64,000 bases of DNA from Massilia sp. Se16.2.3 (GTDB lineage: Bacteria > Pseudomonadota > Gammaproteobacteria > Burkholderiales > Burkholderiaceae_D), in the NCBI RefSeq assembly GCF_014171595.1, contig NZ_CP050451.1:124001-188000 (forward strand), in the 5' to 3' direction. A model generated the notes under the pieces. The model was not told where the DNA came from, made no database searches, and saw only the letters and a program-made list of their open reading frames with translations. The translations under genes and the position numbers were made by a program. Of this stretch, positions 34,948 through 46,024 are shown piece after piece (positions within the stretch are counted from its first letter, which is position 1; each line of letters opens with the position of its first letter).

Positions 34948-35915
34948 CTAGAGCCGCGTCTCGCGCGCCGCGCGCAGGAACTCGTCGAGCACGGGCGTGC
35001 AGTCGAGCAGGTCGGTGCCGCCGGCGCGGTGGAATTCCGGGTGCCACTGCAGCCCCATCACGAACTTGGCCCGCTGGTAGCGGATCGCCTCGACGATGCC
35101 GTCCGGATGCGACACCGCCTCGACCCGTATATCGCGCCCGAGTTCTTTCACGGCCTGGTGGTGGATCGAGTTGACGATCGGCCGCCCGGCGCGGGGGAAC
35201 ATGCGCGCCAGCGAGGAGCCGGGCGGGAATTCGATGGCATGGCGGTGGGCGTCGTAGTCGGTGTGCACGTGGGCCATGGCTTCCGGTACATTGGTCGCCA
35301 CATCCTGGTAGAGCGAACCGCCGAAGGCAACATTGATCAGCTGGCAGCCGCGGCAGACGCCCAGCACGGGTTTGCCGGCCTCGACGAATTCGTGCAGGAG
35401 TTCGAGTTCGTACACGTCGCGCGCGCGGTCGCCATTCCACTCGGGGCGCGTGGGCGTTTCGGAATAGGTGTGCGGCGACACGTCGGCACCGCCCTGCAGC
35501 ACCAGGCCGTCCAGGTGGCGCGCATAGTGGCGCAGCGTGATGTTGCTGGGGTGGAGCAGGCCATTGGCGTTCACCGTCGGAATCATGAACACCAGCACGT
35601 CGCGCGACATCACCCACTGGGCGATCGATTCTTCGAGATACTGCAGGTTCTTGCTGCGCAGCCCGGTGGCGCCCGGTTCGGGATGGTAGATGCGTGCCGA
35701 CACGCCGATGCGCAAGGTGCTGCGCAGGAAATCGCGGCTGAAGCGGTCGCGCAGGGCGCGCCAGCGCGAAGACAGGATGTGGCCGGCCGAGCCGGAGGGT
35801 CCGTCCGGCATGCGGTTCGGGCCGCGGCGGTCGGGAACCCGCTCCGGTGCGTCGGGACGGGTCTCCAGCGGCGGGCCGGGGATTCTCCACGTTGCTGTTG
35901 GTGATCGTCTGCCAT
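34948..35915 (-). pseudogene. Class I glutamine amidotransferase-like, gamma-glutamyl-GABA hydrolase type; start region frameshifted
   Basis: The C26 peptidase domain is intact from 35811. The nucleophile is in GVCRGCQLINVAFGGS, the catalytic His in GLQWHPEFHR, and HDGLVLQGGADVSP-type sequence precedes. Family members (PuuD-like) hydrolyse gamma-glutamyl amides such as gamma-Glu-GABA in putrescine breakdown. The probable true start is the ATG at 35915 (MADDHQQQRGES), joined by one indel near 35880 to ERVPDRRGPNRMPDG. No other puu genes are nearby, so the substrate is uncertain. Confidence 0.78.
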
Positions 35916-36033
35916 GTCTTCAATATAGCGGCGTCACGGTCGCGCACGATTCGAAGTTGTAACTAAATCACACTGATCGGTTGGAGCGTAGCCACTCCCT
36001 CCGCGGCACCGCGAAAGACCGCCTTGAAACGCT

Positions 36034-36848
36034 TCAGGCGCCGGGCGCCGGCAAGGCGGCCAGGCGCTGCAGCACTGCCACCAGGTTGCGGTCGGCCACC
36101 GGCTTGTCGAGCAGGCCGCGGACCCCGGCGCCGCGGGCCAGCGCGCTGTCGTAGGAAAAGGTATGGCCGACCAGCAGCACCACGGCCGTGCGCCCTGCCC
36201 CGGCCTGCGACTTGATGGCACGGCTCAGCGCATAGGGGTCGATGCCCGGGCCGAGGTATTGATCAGCGCCAGCACCACCGGCGTTTCGTCGCACAGGCGC
36301 ACAGCGGTGGCGGCACTGTCGGTCCAGGCCACCGGCAACGCACGCTGGTCGACCAGGTGGGCAAGATGGTCGCGGAAGGCGCCGCCCTTGTCGACGACGA
36401 GCAGCTTGCCGGGACGCGGCGGCTGGCGCCGGGCCGCGTCGGGGCCGCTGCTGGCGATGCGCGGGCAGCGGCGGCGTTCGGCCAGCAGGGGCTCGCCACG
36501 CGCGCGCAGCAGTGCCAGTGTGCGCCGCCGCTCTTCCTGCAGGCGGCCCAGTACAGCATACAGGGCCGCCGGTTCGCACGGCAGCGCCAGCTGGTCGTAC
36601 CCGGGGCAGGGATTGCCGCCGACCACCAGCACTGTCGGCGCGCAACGCATGGCTTCCAGGGAAGCGAGAGCAGCCGGGTTGCCGCCGTCGACGATGACGA
36701 GATCCGGTTCTTGCAGGCTGTCCTCATGCAGGCAACAATAGACGGGGCCGGTGTGGGGCGCCGCAGCCAGCAGCGTGCGCATGCGCGCACGGTCGCAGTC
36801 CCCAAGTCCGAGCAGACGTATCGCGATCGCTATTTTCCGTGCGTGCAT
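36034..36848 (-). pseudogene. Response-regulator-like protein with degenerate receiver, frameshifted
   Basis: About 270 residues from the start at 36848 (MHARKIAIAIRLLGLGD). The first half is an unassigned alpha/beta domain (EPDLVIVDGGNPAAL). The second half is receiver-like: GKLLVVDKGGAFRDHL, then VLALINTSARGIDPYALS after a frame break near 36250, and RGLLDKPVADRNLV. The acidic pair is DK instead of DD and the phosphoacceptor position is Asn, while the conserved Lys (DKPV) remains, so it is probably a pseudo-receiver that is not phosphorylated. A LexA-type box lies about 80 bp upstream. Confidence 0.6.
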
Positions 36849-36926
36849 GATGTCGACCCAATGCCGGCAGCCAGGACCGGAGTTGTTGTACTCCCGTCTG
36901 CGAAGGCCGGCGATTCTTGCCTTATC

Positions 36927-36946
36927 TACTGTATGGATGTACAGTA
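36927..36946. promoter_or_regulatory. LexA (SOS) box
   Basis: Core ctgtatggatgtacag (36929-36944) fits CTGT-N8-ACAG, within a longer inverted repeat tactgta / tacagta. On the minus strand it lies 80 bp before the pseudo-receiver gene; on the plus strand it is 175 bp before parE. TTGCCT (36918-36923) and TACAGT (36940-36945) could form a plus-strand promoter that it overlaps. Confidence 0.6.
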
Positions 36947-37119
36947 TATGTTTTGGCCAAGGTCCCTCGCGCGAAGGTTTCCGAGTCCCTTGACTTAGCA
37001 AGCTGCGTATCAATCTACGCACGTTTGTATGCGCTGACAAGGACAATCGCCCGCAACACTCCTGCTTTTTCCTTCCGACAAGATAGAATGCGCAGGCTTT
37101 CGAACAAAACCTGACCAGC

Positions 37120-39114
37120 ATGGCAACCAAGAAACCCGCACCCGACTACAGCGAATCATCCATCCGCGTCCTCAAGGGACTCGAGCCCGTGAAGCAGCGC
37201 CCGGGCATGTACACCCGGACCGAGAACCCGCTGCACATCATCCAGGAAGTGATCGACAACGCCTCCGACGAGGCGCTCGGCGGCTACTGCAAGAACATCG
37301 GCGTGACCCTCAATGTCGACGGTTCCATCACCGTCGAGGACGATGGCCGCGGCATTCCGGTCGGCCTGCACCCCGAAGAAGGCGTCTCCACGGTCGAGAT
37401 CGTCTTCACGCGCCTGCACGCCGGCGGCAAGTTCGACAAGGGCTCGGGCGGCGCCTATGCCTTCTCGGGCGGCCTGCACGGCGTCGGCGTCTCGGTCACC
37501 AATGCGCTGTCGAAGCGCCTGGAAATCACCGTCTGGCGCAAGCACGAAGACAACGGCGTGCACCGCCTGGTCTTCGCCGATGGCGACGTGATCGAACCAT
37601 TGACCTCCGCACCGTTCGAACGCGGCGGCAAGAAGAACGGCACCCGCGTCACCGCCTGGCCCGACGGCAAATATTTCGATTCGCCGAACATCCCGATGGG
37701 CGACCTGCAGCGCCTGCTGCGCTCGAAAGCCGTGCTGCTGCCGGGCGTCACCGTCACGCTGACGAACGCGAAAACCGGCGACGTCCAGACCTGGCGCTAC
37801 GACGAAGGCCTGCGCGGCTACCTCACCGAAGCGATGGCGCAATCCTCGAGCGGCCAGACCGTGATCCCGCTGTTCGAGGGCGAAGGTTATGCGGCGGCTG
37901 GCGACGAAAGCTTTGCCGAAGGCGAAGGCGCGGCCTGGGTCGTGGCCTGGAACGAGGAAGGCGGCGTCGTGCGCGAGTCCTACGTCAACCTGATCCCGAC
38001 GCCCAGCGGCGGCTCGCACGAGTCCGGCCTGCGCGACGGCTTGTTTGGCGCCGTGAAGGGCTTTGTCGAACTGCATGGCCTGCTGCCGAAAGGCGTCAAG
38101 CTGCTGCCGGAAGACGTGTTCGCACGCGTCTCCTTCGTGCTGTCGGCGAAGGTGCTGGATCCGCAGTTCCAGGGCCAGACCAAGGAACGCCTGAATTCGC
38201 GCGACGCCGTGAAACTGGTCTCGACGTTCACGAAACCGCCGCTCGAACTGTGGCTGAACCAGCACGTCGAATACGGCAAGAAACTGGCCGACCTCGTCAT
38301 CAAGCAGGCGCAGTCGCGCATGCGTTCGCTGCAAAAGGTCGAGAAGAAGAAGTCCTCGGGCGTGGCGGTGTTGCCGGGTAAACTCACCGATTGCGAATCG
38401 ACCGACCTCACCCGCAACGAACTGTTCCTGGTCGAGGGCGACTCGGCGGGCGGTTCCGCAAAGATGGGCCGCGACAAGGAATACCAGGCGATCCTGCCGC
38501 TGCGCGGCAAGGTCCTGAACACCTGGGAAACCGACCGCGACCGCCTGTTCGCCAACAACGAAATCCACGACATTTCGGTGGCGATCGGTGTCGACCCGCA
38601 CTCGCACGGCGATTCGCCGGATTTGTCCGGTCTGCGCTACGGCAAGATCTGCATCCTGTCGGACGCCGACGTCGACGGCTCCCATATTCAGGTGCTGCTG
38701 CTCACTTTGTTCTTTAAACATTTCCCTGCCCTGTTCCGCCACGGCCACATCTGCGTGGCGCGTCCGCCGCTGTACCGCGTCGACGTGCCGGCACGCGGCA
38801 AGAAGCCGCTGCAGAAGCTGTATGCCCTGGACGACGGCGAATTGCTGGCGATCGAGGACAAGCTCAAAAAGGATGGCCTGAAGGAAGGCAGCTGGAGCAT
38901 TTCCCGTTTCAAGGGCCTGGGCGAGATGAATGCCGAACAGCTCTGGGAAACGACCATGAACCCGGACACGCGCCGCCTGCTGCCGGTGGCCCTGAACGGT
39001 TTCGACCACGGCGAATCGAGCGCGCGCTTCAACATGTTGATGGGCAAAGGCGAAGCCGCCGCCCGCCGCGCGTGGATCGAGGAACACGGGAACGAGACGG
39101 AAGCGGATATTTGA
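37120..39114 (+). CDS. parE: DNA topoisomerase IV subunit B
   Basis: A 664-residue type IIA topoisomerase ATPase subunit. The GHKL domain has EVIDNASDEALGG, DDGRGIPVG and GGLHGVGVSVTNAL. The Toprim domain has EGDSAGGSAKMGRD and DADVDGSHI. With ParC it decatenates daughter chromosomes. ParE rather than GyrB is indicated by the length, the lack of the long GyrB insert, and the adjoining parC. Intact frame; followed by a hairpin repeat and then parC. Confidence 0.96.
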   Translation: MATKKPAPDYSESSIRVLKGLEPVKQRPGMYTRTENPLHIIQEVIDNASDEALGGYCKNIGVTLNVDGSITVEDDGRGIPVGLHPEEGVSTVEIVFTRLHAGGKFDKGSGGAYAFSGGLHGVGVSVTNALSKRLEITVWRKHEDNGVHRLVFADGDVIEPLTSAPFERGGKKNGTRVTAWPDGKYFDSPNIPMGDLQRLLRSKAVLLPGVTVTLTNAKTGDVQTWRYDEGLRGYLTEAMAQSSSGQTVIPLFEGEGYAAAGDESFAEGEGAAWVVAWNEEGGVVRESYVNLIPTPSGGSHESGLRDGLFGAVKGFVELHGLLPKGVKLLPEDVFARVSFVLSAKVLDPQFQGQTKERLNSRDAVKLVSTFTKPPLELWLNQHVEYGKKLADLVIKQAQSRMRSLQKVEKKKSSGVAVLPGKLTDCESTDLTRNELFLVEGDSAGGSAKMGRDKEYQAILPLRGKVLNTWETDRDRLFANNEIHDISVAIGVDPHSHGDSPDLSGLRYGKICILSDADVDGSHIQVLLLTLFFKHFPALFRHGHICVARPPLYRVDVPARGKKPLQKLYALDDGELLAIEDKLKKDGLKEGSWSISRFKGLGEMNAEQLWETTMNPDTRRLLPVALNGFDHGESSARFNMLMGKGEAAARRAWIEEHGNETEADI

Positions 39115-39146
39115 TGCGGTGTGCGGGTTCCACCGTACGAAAAAAC

Positions 39147-39196
39147 CGCGTGGGGTCATTGAAGCCGGGGGCTTCAATGACGGTGCCCACCCTACG
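39147..39196. repeat. GTAGGGTGG-family hairpin with 12-bp inner arms
   Basis: ccgcgtggg, then gtcattgaagcc (39155-39166), loop ggg, ggcttcaatgac (39170-39181), ggtgcccaccctacg. It lies between parE and parC and could attenuate or terminate parE transcripts. Confidence 0.8.
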
Positions 39197-39219
39197 GTTT
39201 GGTAGGGTGGGCATTCATG
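39185..39219. repeat. GTAGGGTGG-family hairpins, abutting elements
   Basis: gcccaccctac (39185-39195) pairs with gtagggtgggc (39202-39212). Read on the minus strand the second element is ccgcgtgggcat, loop ga, atgcccaccctacc, giving the stem word GGGCAT. Confidence 0.75.
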
Positions 39220-39287
39220 CCCACGCGGTACAACATCAAAAAATCGAAACGCCTCCGCGAGCCGCGAACGAACGAACAAACTGAACT

Positions 39288-41615
<2,328 letters not shown>

Positions 41616-41640
41616 TTGGTGGCGTAACGCGCAGTGAATG

Positions 41641-41668
41641 AATGCCGGCCTTGTGCCGGCATTTTTTT
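41641..41668 (+). terminator. Rho-independent terminator after parC
   Basis: aatgccggc (41641-41649), loop cttgt, gccggcatt (41655-41663), followed by T5. Confidence 0.88.
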
Positions 41669-41720
41669 GCACTGCCAATCCATGGTTATTGCCGACTGCG
41701 CGGCACGCACCGGATCGATA

Positions 41721-41802
41721 CCGCGTGGGCTCGGGGCGCCCACCCTACGAACTGCGCGGCACGCACCGGTTCCATTCCGCGTGGAGTCGGGACTCCACGC
41801 GG
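41721..41802. repeat. Two GTAGGGTGG-family hairpins
   Basis: The first is ccgcgtgggc...gcccaccctacga (41721-41750). The second is the perfect palindrome ccgcgtggagtc, loop gg, gactccacgcgg (41777-41802), whose flank is ccgcg on both sides. Each is preceded by the repeated phrase gcggcacgcaccgg. Confidence 0.8.
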
Positions 41803-41885
41803 TTGTACCTACGCACAGCCGGACACGAAGCACTCATCCATAAAATAGACTCGACACGCTTTCACATGTCAGATATTGTTTACAC

Positions 41886-42218
41886 ATGAAACAACAACTG
41901 GACAAACTGGATGGCGATGCCTTGCTGGCCGTGCTGGCGGCCCTGTCCAATCCGCACCGGCTGCGCATCATCGCGGCGCTGCAGGCGGGCGGGCGCAACT
42001 ACGTGAGCCAGCTGGCGCGCGAACTCGGCATGAGCCGCCCGCTCCTGCACCTGCACCTGCAAAAACTGCAGGAGGCCGGCCTGGTCGTGAGCCAGCTGGA
42101 ACTCTCGCCCGAGGGCAAAGCCTTGAATTTTTTTGAAGTAAATCCCTTCGACCTCGCATTGACGCCCGCCCGGATCGCCGCGGCTGCCCAATCCCTGACC
42201 AACAACATCAACGACTAG
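41886..42218 (+). CDS. ArsR family transcriptional regulator
   Basis: A 110-residue winged-helix repressor. LSNPHRLRIIAAL, the recognition region YVSQLARELGMSRPLLHLHLQKLQEAGLV and the wing VSQLELSPEGKALNFFEV are all typical. No Cys-rich metal site is seen, so it may sense something other than soft metals. It heads a likely operon with three small membrane protein genes (42227, 42531, 42980); the first starts nine bases after its stop. Confidence 0.88.
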   Translation: MKQQLDKLDGDALLAVLAALSNPHRLRIIAALQAGGRNYVSQLARELGMSRPLLHLHLQKLQEAGLVVSQLELSPEGKALNFFEVNPFDLALTPARIAAAAQSLTNNIND

Positions 42219-42226
42219 AGACCGCC

Positions 42227-42484
42227 ATGAAAGAACATGTGTACCTGCTCACGCTCGCCATCGCCTTCGGCACCGTCATCCTCGTGTTTGGCATGCGCGC
42301 CTACGCTTCGGTGCAGCAAGCCAAAGCCCGCATCGCCAGCGAAAACAGTTATCGCCTCGCCGCCGAAAGCGCGGCCGCCGCCCAGGCAGAAACGGCCGCG
42401 GCGCTGGGTGCCATCCAGGCATCGCTGCTGGACATGCAGACGCGCATGGCGTCGGTCGAAAAACTGCTGAAAGACGTCGGATAA
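42227..42484 (+). CDS. Small single-span membrane protein with coiled coil
   Basis: An 85-residue protein with one membrane segment (YLLTLAIAFGTVILVFGM, about residues 5-22) and a following Ala/Gln-rich heptad region (ASVQQAKARIASEN to MQTRMASVEKLL) likely to be a cytoplasmic coiled coil. It directly follows the ArsR regulator. No named family. Confidence 0.7.
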   Translation: MKEHVYLLTLAIAFGTVILVFGMRAYASVQQAKARIASENSYRLAAESAAAAQAETAAALGAIQASLLDMQTRMASVEKLLKDVG

Positions 42485-42530
42485 GCCCCTCGAGCACGCC
42501 CCCCTGCAAGTCCTTTCAAAGGAGTCCGCC

Positions 42531-42953
42531 ATGCCCGCCGTTTCATCCTTGCGCCTGAACCTGCTCCGCGCCCTGTATCTCCTGATCGCCGTCGGCCTCG
42601 GCATCGTCGTCTGGCCCGGCGTCATCCGCCACGAGCAACCCTGGGAGCTGATGCAGGGCTTCGTGAACTGCATGCTGGCCGCCTTTGGCGTGCTGTGCGC
42701 GCTGGGCGTGCGTTATCCGCTGCGGATGCTGCCGGTGCTGTTGTGGGAACTGCTGTGGAAAGCGCTCTGGCTGCTTGTCGTCGGGGTGCCGGCACTGCGC
42801 GCGGGACCGCTGTCGCCGGCGATGGCGGAAAATTTGTTCGCTGTCGGCCTGGTTGTCCTGATCCCGCTCGCCCTCCCGTGGCGCTACGTGATCGCGACCT
42901 ACTTCAGGGGCCCCGGCGAGCAGTCCCTGCGTGCTGGCGCTGCGCCCAATTGA
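42531..42953 (+). CDS. Small polytopic membrane protein
   Basis: A 140-residue protein with about four hydrophobic segments (LLRALYLLIAVGLGIVVWPG, FVNCMLAAFGVLCALGV, MLPVLLWELLWKALWLLVVG, LFAVGLVVLIPLALPW). AAAGGAG lies seven bases before its ATG. No catalytic motif; it may be an accessory of the neighbouring DUF4386 protein or a general stress membrane protein. Confidence 0.7.
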   Translation: MPAVSSLRLNLLRALYLLIAVGLGIVVWPGVIRHEQPWELMQGFVNCMLAAFGVLCALGVRYPLRMLPVLLWELLWKALWLLVVGVPALRAGPLSPAMAENLFAVGLVVLIPLALPWRYVIATYFRGPGEQSLRAGAAPN

Positions 42954-42979
42954 CGCGGCATCCCGAACCGGATCACTCC

Positions 42980-43714
42980 ATGCCGAACTCCCGCCCCCTG
43001 CCGCACCAGATGCCGATCCAGGCCTGGGCCCGCTTCGCCGGAATCTTGTACCTGCTCATCATCGTCATCGGCCTGTTCGGTGAAACAGTGATCCGCGGGA
43101 CGCTTGTCGTGACGGGCGATCCGGCCGCGACGGCGCAGCATATCCTGGCGACGCCGTCGCTCTGGCGCCTGGGCATCGCGGCCCAGGATCTGCTGCTGAT
43201 CTGCGCCGTCGGGCTCACTTTCACCTGCTACCTGCTGCTGCGCCCGGTCGACAGGAACCTGGCGCGCCTGCTGGTCTGCTTCGCCTTGGTGTCCCTCGCC
43301 GTCGAGAGCATCAGCGCGCTGCACCTGCACGCGGTGCTCACGCCCCTGTCCGATGCCGCTTACCTGAAAGCCGTCGACCCGCAACTGCTGTACCTGACGG
43401 CCTACCAGTCCATCGTCGCGCACGCCCATGCCTTCGGCCTGGCCCTGATCTTCTTCGGCATCGAATGCCTGATCGCCGGGCACCTGATCCGCAAGTCAGG
43501 GTTCTTTCCGAAGTGGATCGGCGTGCTGATGCAGCTCGCGGGGGCAGGCTATCTCATCAACAGCTTCAGCATGATCCTCTCGCCAGCCCTGCAAGCGCTG
43601 CTGTTCCCTTTCATCCTGTTGCCCGCACTCGTCGGCGAGAGCGCGTTCTGCCTGTGGCTCCTGCTCAAGGGCGTCGACGGGGCGGCCTGGGAGCGCAGGG
43701 CCGCAGCCGCCTGA
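42980..43714 (+). CDS. DUF4386 family membrane protein
   Basis: About 244 residues from the ATG at 42980. It begins with a short polar tail then WARFAGILYLLIIVIGLFGE, the DUF4386 opening, with a total of about six membrane segments and a terminal LVGESAFCLWLLLKGV. Function of the family is not established. Last gene of the ArsR-led cluster; a hairpin terminator follows. Confidence 0.8.
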   Translation: MPNSRPLPHQMPIQAWARFAGILYLLIIVIGLFGETVIRGTLVVTGDPAATAQHILATPSLWRLGIAAQDLLLICAVGLTFTCYLLLRPVDRNLARLLVCFALVSLAVESISALHLHAVLTPLSDAAYLKAVDPQLLYLTAYQSIVAHAHAFGLALIFFGIECLIAGHLIRKSGFFPKWIGVLMQLAGAGYLINSFSMILSPALQALLFPFILLPALVGESAFCLWLLLKGVDGAAWERRAAAA

Positions 43715-43729
43715 GCGATCCACCTCCCC

Positions 43730-43762
43730 AAAAAAATGCCGGCTCGCGCCGGCACATTTTTG
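43730..43762. terminator. Bidirectional rho-independent terminator
   Basis: tgccggc (43737-43743), loop tcgc, gccggca (43748-43754), with T runs on both strands. It separates the converging DUF4386 and Ala/Lys-rich genes. Confidence 0.82.
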
Positions 43763-43775
43763 TGGCAGGACCCGA

Positions 43776-44285
43776 TTACTTCCTGGCCGCAGCCTTGTGC
43801 ACGTCGGCGGTGGCTTCGGCGCGGACCTGCTCGGTCCTGGCGGCGGCCTGCGCCTTGTCGGCGGCGGCATCGACCTGGGTCTTCAGCGATTTCTCGTCAG
43901 CCTTGATCATTTCCTTCTCGGCCTTCAGGTTCGCTTCCGACACTTTTTCCTCGGCCTTGGCCATTGCCTTGGCGCGGTCTTCCGGATCGGCCCTGGTCAC
44001 CTTCTCGGCGGCGTTGGCGTGGGCCTTGACGGCTTTCGCATGGGCCCTGGCTTTCTTTTCCTGGGCGTCGGCGACGGCCTTGGCGGCCTTCTCATCGGCC
44101 TTGGAGGCGGTCTTCATTTCCTTCGCTTCGGCCTTGGCGACATCCTTTTCCGCACGGGCTTCGGCTTTCACGACGGCTTCGCTGGCGGCCGGGGTGGTGG
44201 TGGCCTGGGTGACGGTGGTCTGGGTTTGCGCGCAGGCGCCGGTGGCGAGGAAGGCGGCGATCAGGGTGGCGAGCAGTTTGTTCAT
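43776..44285 (-). CDS. Exported Ala/Lys/Glu-rich helical protein
   Basis: A 169-residue protein with signal MNKLLATLIAAFLATGACAQ. The mature part is nearly all Ala, Lys, Glu and Asp in a continuous helical pattern (KAEARAEKDVAKAEAKEMK), predicting an extended coiled coil in the periplasm. A Cys precedes AQ at the signal end, but the context is a weak lipobox. Composition resembles stress-induced or LEA-like proteins; role unknown. Confidence 0.75.
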   Translation of the reverse strand: MNKLLATLIAAFLATGACAQTQTTVTQATTTPAASEAVVKAEARAEKDVAKAEAKEMKTASKADEKAAKAVADAQEKKARAHAKAVKAHANAAEKVTRADPEDRAKAMAKAEEKVSEANLKAEKEMIKADEKSLKTQVDAAADKAQAAARTEQVRAEATADVHKAAARK

Positions 44286-44459
44286 GATGTCTGTCCTTTC
44301 GGTCTATGGTGGGCTGCGGAACCGTGTCCGCATGCTGTGTTTAACTTTTTGTTAAGTACAGGTCCAGAATAGGCCGCGGGGTGAGGTGGGTCTGTTCGTC
44401 ACCACACAAACACTCGTTGCGTTACATCAAGTTACAAAGATTGCATCAATTGCCTACGG

Positions 44460-45875
44460 TCAGCGTTTGGCTGGACCGGCGTACAGGTCGATGATGTCGA
44501 GGATCCCGTCCGCGCAGACCGGGCAGAATGCCTCGCTGCGATCGAACATGATGCATTGCATCGCCGGGCGGTAGTAGCCGCTGGCTTCGTAGTTCGCGCC
44601 TTCGAAGGCGCCGATGGCATGGCGATGGGGCTGCCGGTCGAACAGGGCGCGGGTGGCGGCCAGGTCTTCGCGGAACAGCGCATCCATCTCGCTTTCGGGC
44701 CGGTTCTGTTCGCGCAGCGCGGCGCGCCGTTTCTGGTAGGCCCGCGAGCGCTCCTCGTACTGGGCTTTCGGCCACGGCGTCGGCAGGGGCGTCCCGGCCT
44801 GCACGTGGCGCTTCCACTTCAGCTGGGCCGGGTCGCGCAGCGCCGTCACGTTCGGCTCCCAGGGTTCCATGCGCGTGCTGCTGGCGGCATAGGCCACGGG
44901 CGAGGTGTAGTACTCGTCGGCCAGGCCGGCAAAGTGGTGGCCGAACTCGTGCACGAACAAATAGTTGGCCCAGGCATTGCCGGCGGCGGCCGTGCTGAAC
45001 TGGCCGAAGATGCCGCCGCCGCCATAGGTTTCGTTGTTGACCAGGATTTCGATGAATTCGTAGGGCGCGTGCTGGGCGATGTTGCGTAGCGCCCGGTTGT
45101 CCAGCGCCAGCACATAGCGTTCGCTGCCAAAAATGTCGTAGCGGGTGCCCAGGTTTGAGGCATGGTGCACGCCCGTCGAGGGGCGCGACACGCCCGACGC
45201 TTCGGTCGGCACGGCCAGCGCCCAGACGTTGAAGTCGTTGGCGCGCTCCTTGAAGGGCGAGACCGAGAACAGGTGCTTCGCCAGGCGGCGCGCATCCGCC
45301 TCGAACTTCGCCATTTCCCTGGCGGTGTAGCCGTCGCCGAGGATCAGCAGGTCGACTTTCTGCGGCGACGGTCCGCTGACGTGCACGGGAATCGGCTTCG
45401 CCACTACCGCCGGCTGCTTCCTCACCACATCCGGCGCATCGGTATCGATCTCGATACTCCAGGCCACCGAAAACGCATTGCGCTCGTCGCGCTTGAGAAT
45501 GCGCACGCGCACCGGGCGGTCGGGCTTGGGAAAGCGCACCGATTCCTGGAAGCTGCGGCTGATTTTATTGGCCTCGTCGGTCGTGCGCCACTCGCCGAAG
45601 ATGGTGGAAAAATCGCGCGAATAGAGCAGGTCGCCCGTCTTCGCATCGGCCACTTCGACCCGGTTCTGGCCGCGGTTCGTGTTGTCCAGGCTGCGCGTGG
45701 TGTCGCCTGGCCAGGGCAGCGGCTCGATCGCGACCTGTTCCAGCGCATAGCTGTCGCCGAGGGCATTGCCGCTGTGGGCGTAATCGACGCGCACGGTGGC
45801 CGGTTGCGCGGCGTGGGCAAGGCCGCCCATGAAAAGGCAGACAGCAAGAAGCAGGCGCGGAAAGAAGCGGGGCAT
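44460..45875 (-). CDS. M64 family (IgA peptidase-like) zinc metalloprotease
   Basis: About 471 residues from the start at 45875 (MPRFFPRLLLAVCLFMGGLAHA, a Sec signal). The mature enzyme has a beta-rich N-terminal domain then the peptidase M64 domain: VDLLILGDGYTAREM, ERANDFNVWALAVPTEASG and zinc motif HEFGHHFAGLADE (HExxHxxxxxxD). A CxxC near the end (EAFCPVCADG) is typical of the group. Secreted protein degradation is the expected role. Divergent from the adjacent hydrolase. Confidence 0.9.
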   Translation of the reverse strand: MPRFFPRLLLAVCLFMGGLAHAAQPATVRVDYAHSGNALGDSYALEQVAIEPLPWPGDTTRSLDNTNRGQNRVEVADAKTGDLLYSRDFSTIFGEWRTTDEANKISRSFQESVRFPKPDRPVRVRILKRDERNAFSVAWSIEIDTDAPDVVRKQPAVVAKPIPVHVSGPSPQKVDLLILGDGYTAREMAKFEADARRLAKHLFSVSPFKERANDFNVWALAVPTEASGVSRPSTGVHHASNLGTRYDIFGSERYVLALDNRALRNIAQHAPYEFIEILVNNETYGGGGIFGQFSTAAAGNAWANYLFVHEFGHHFAGLADEYYTSPVAYAASSTRMEPWEPNVTALRDPAQLKWKRHVQAGTPLPTPWPKAQYEERSRAYQKRRAALREQNRPESEMDALFREDLAATRALFDRQPHRHAIGAFEGANYEASGYYRPAMQCIMFDRSEAFCPVCADGILDIIDLYAGPAKR

Positions 45876-46024
45876 GGCAAGTCCTCGATGGAGTCGATCC
45901 CGGCATTGTAATCCTGGCACAACAGCAATGCCTGCCCTGCCGATGCATATCCGATCCTTGTTGACGGCCCATGGCAGCCGATAGATGATTGTCAGTCAAC
46001 AATAACGACAATGACCGGAGACCG

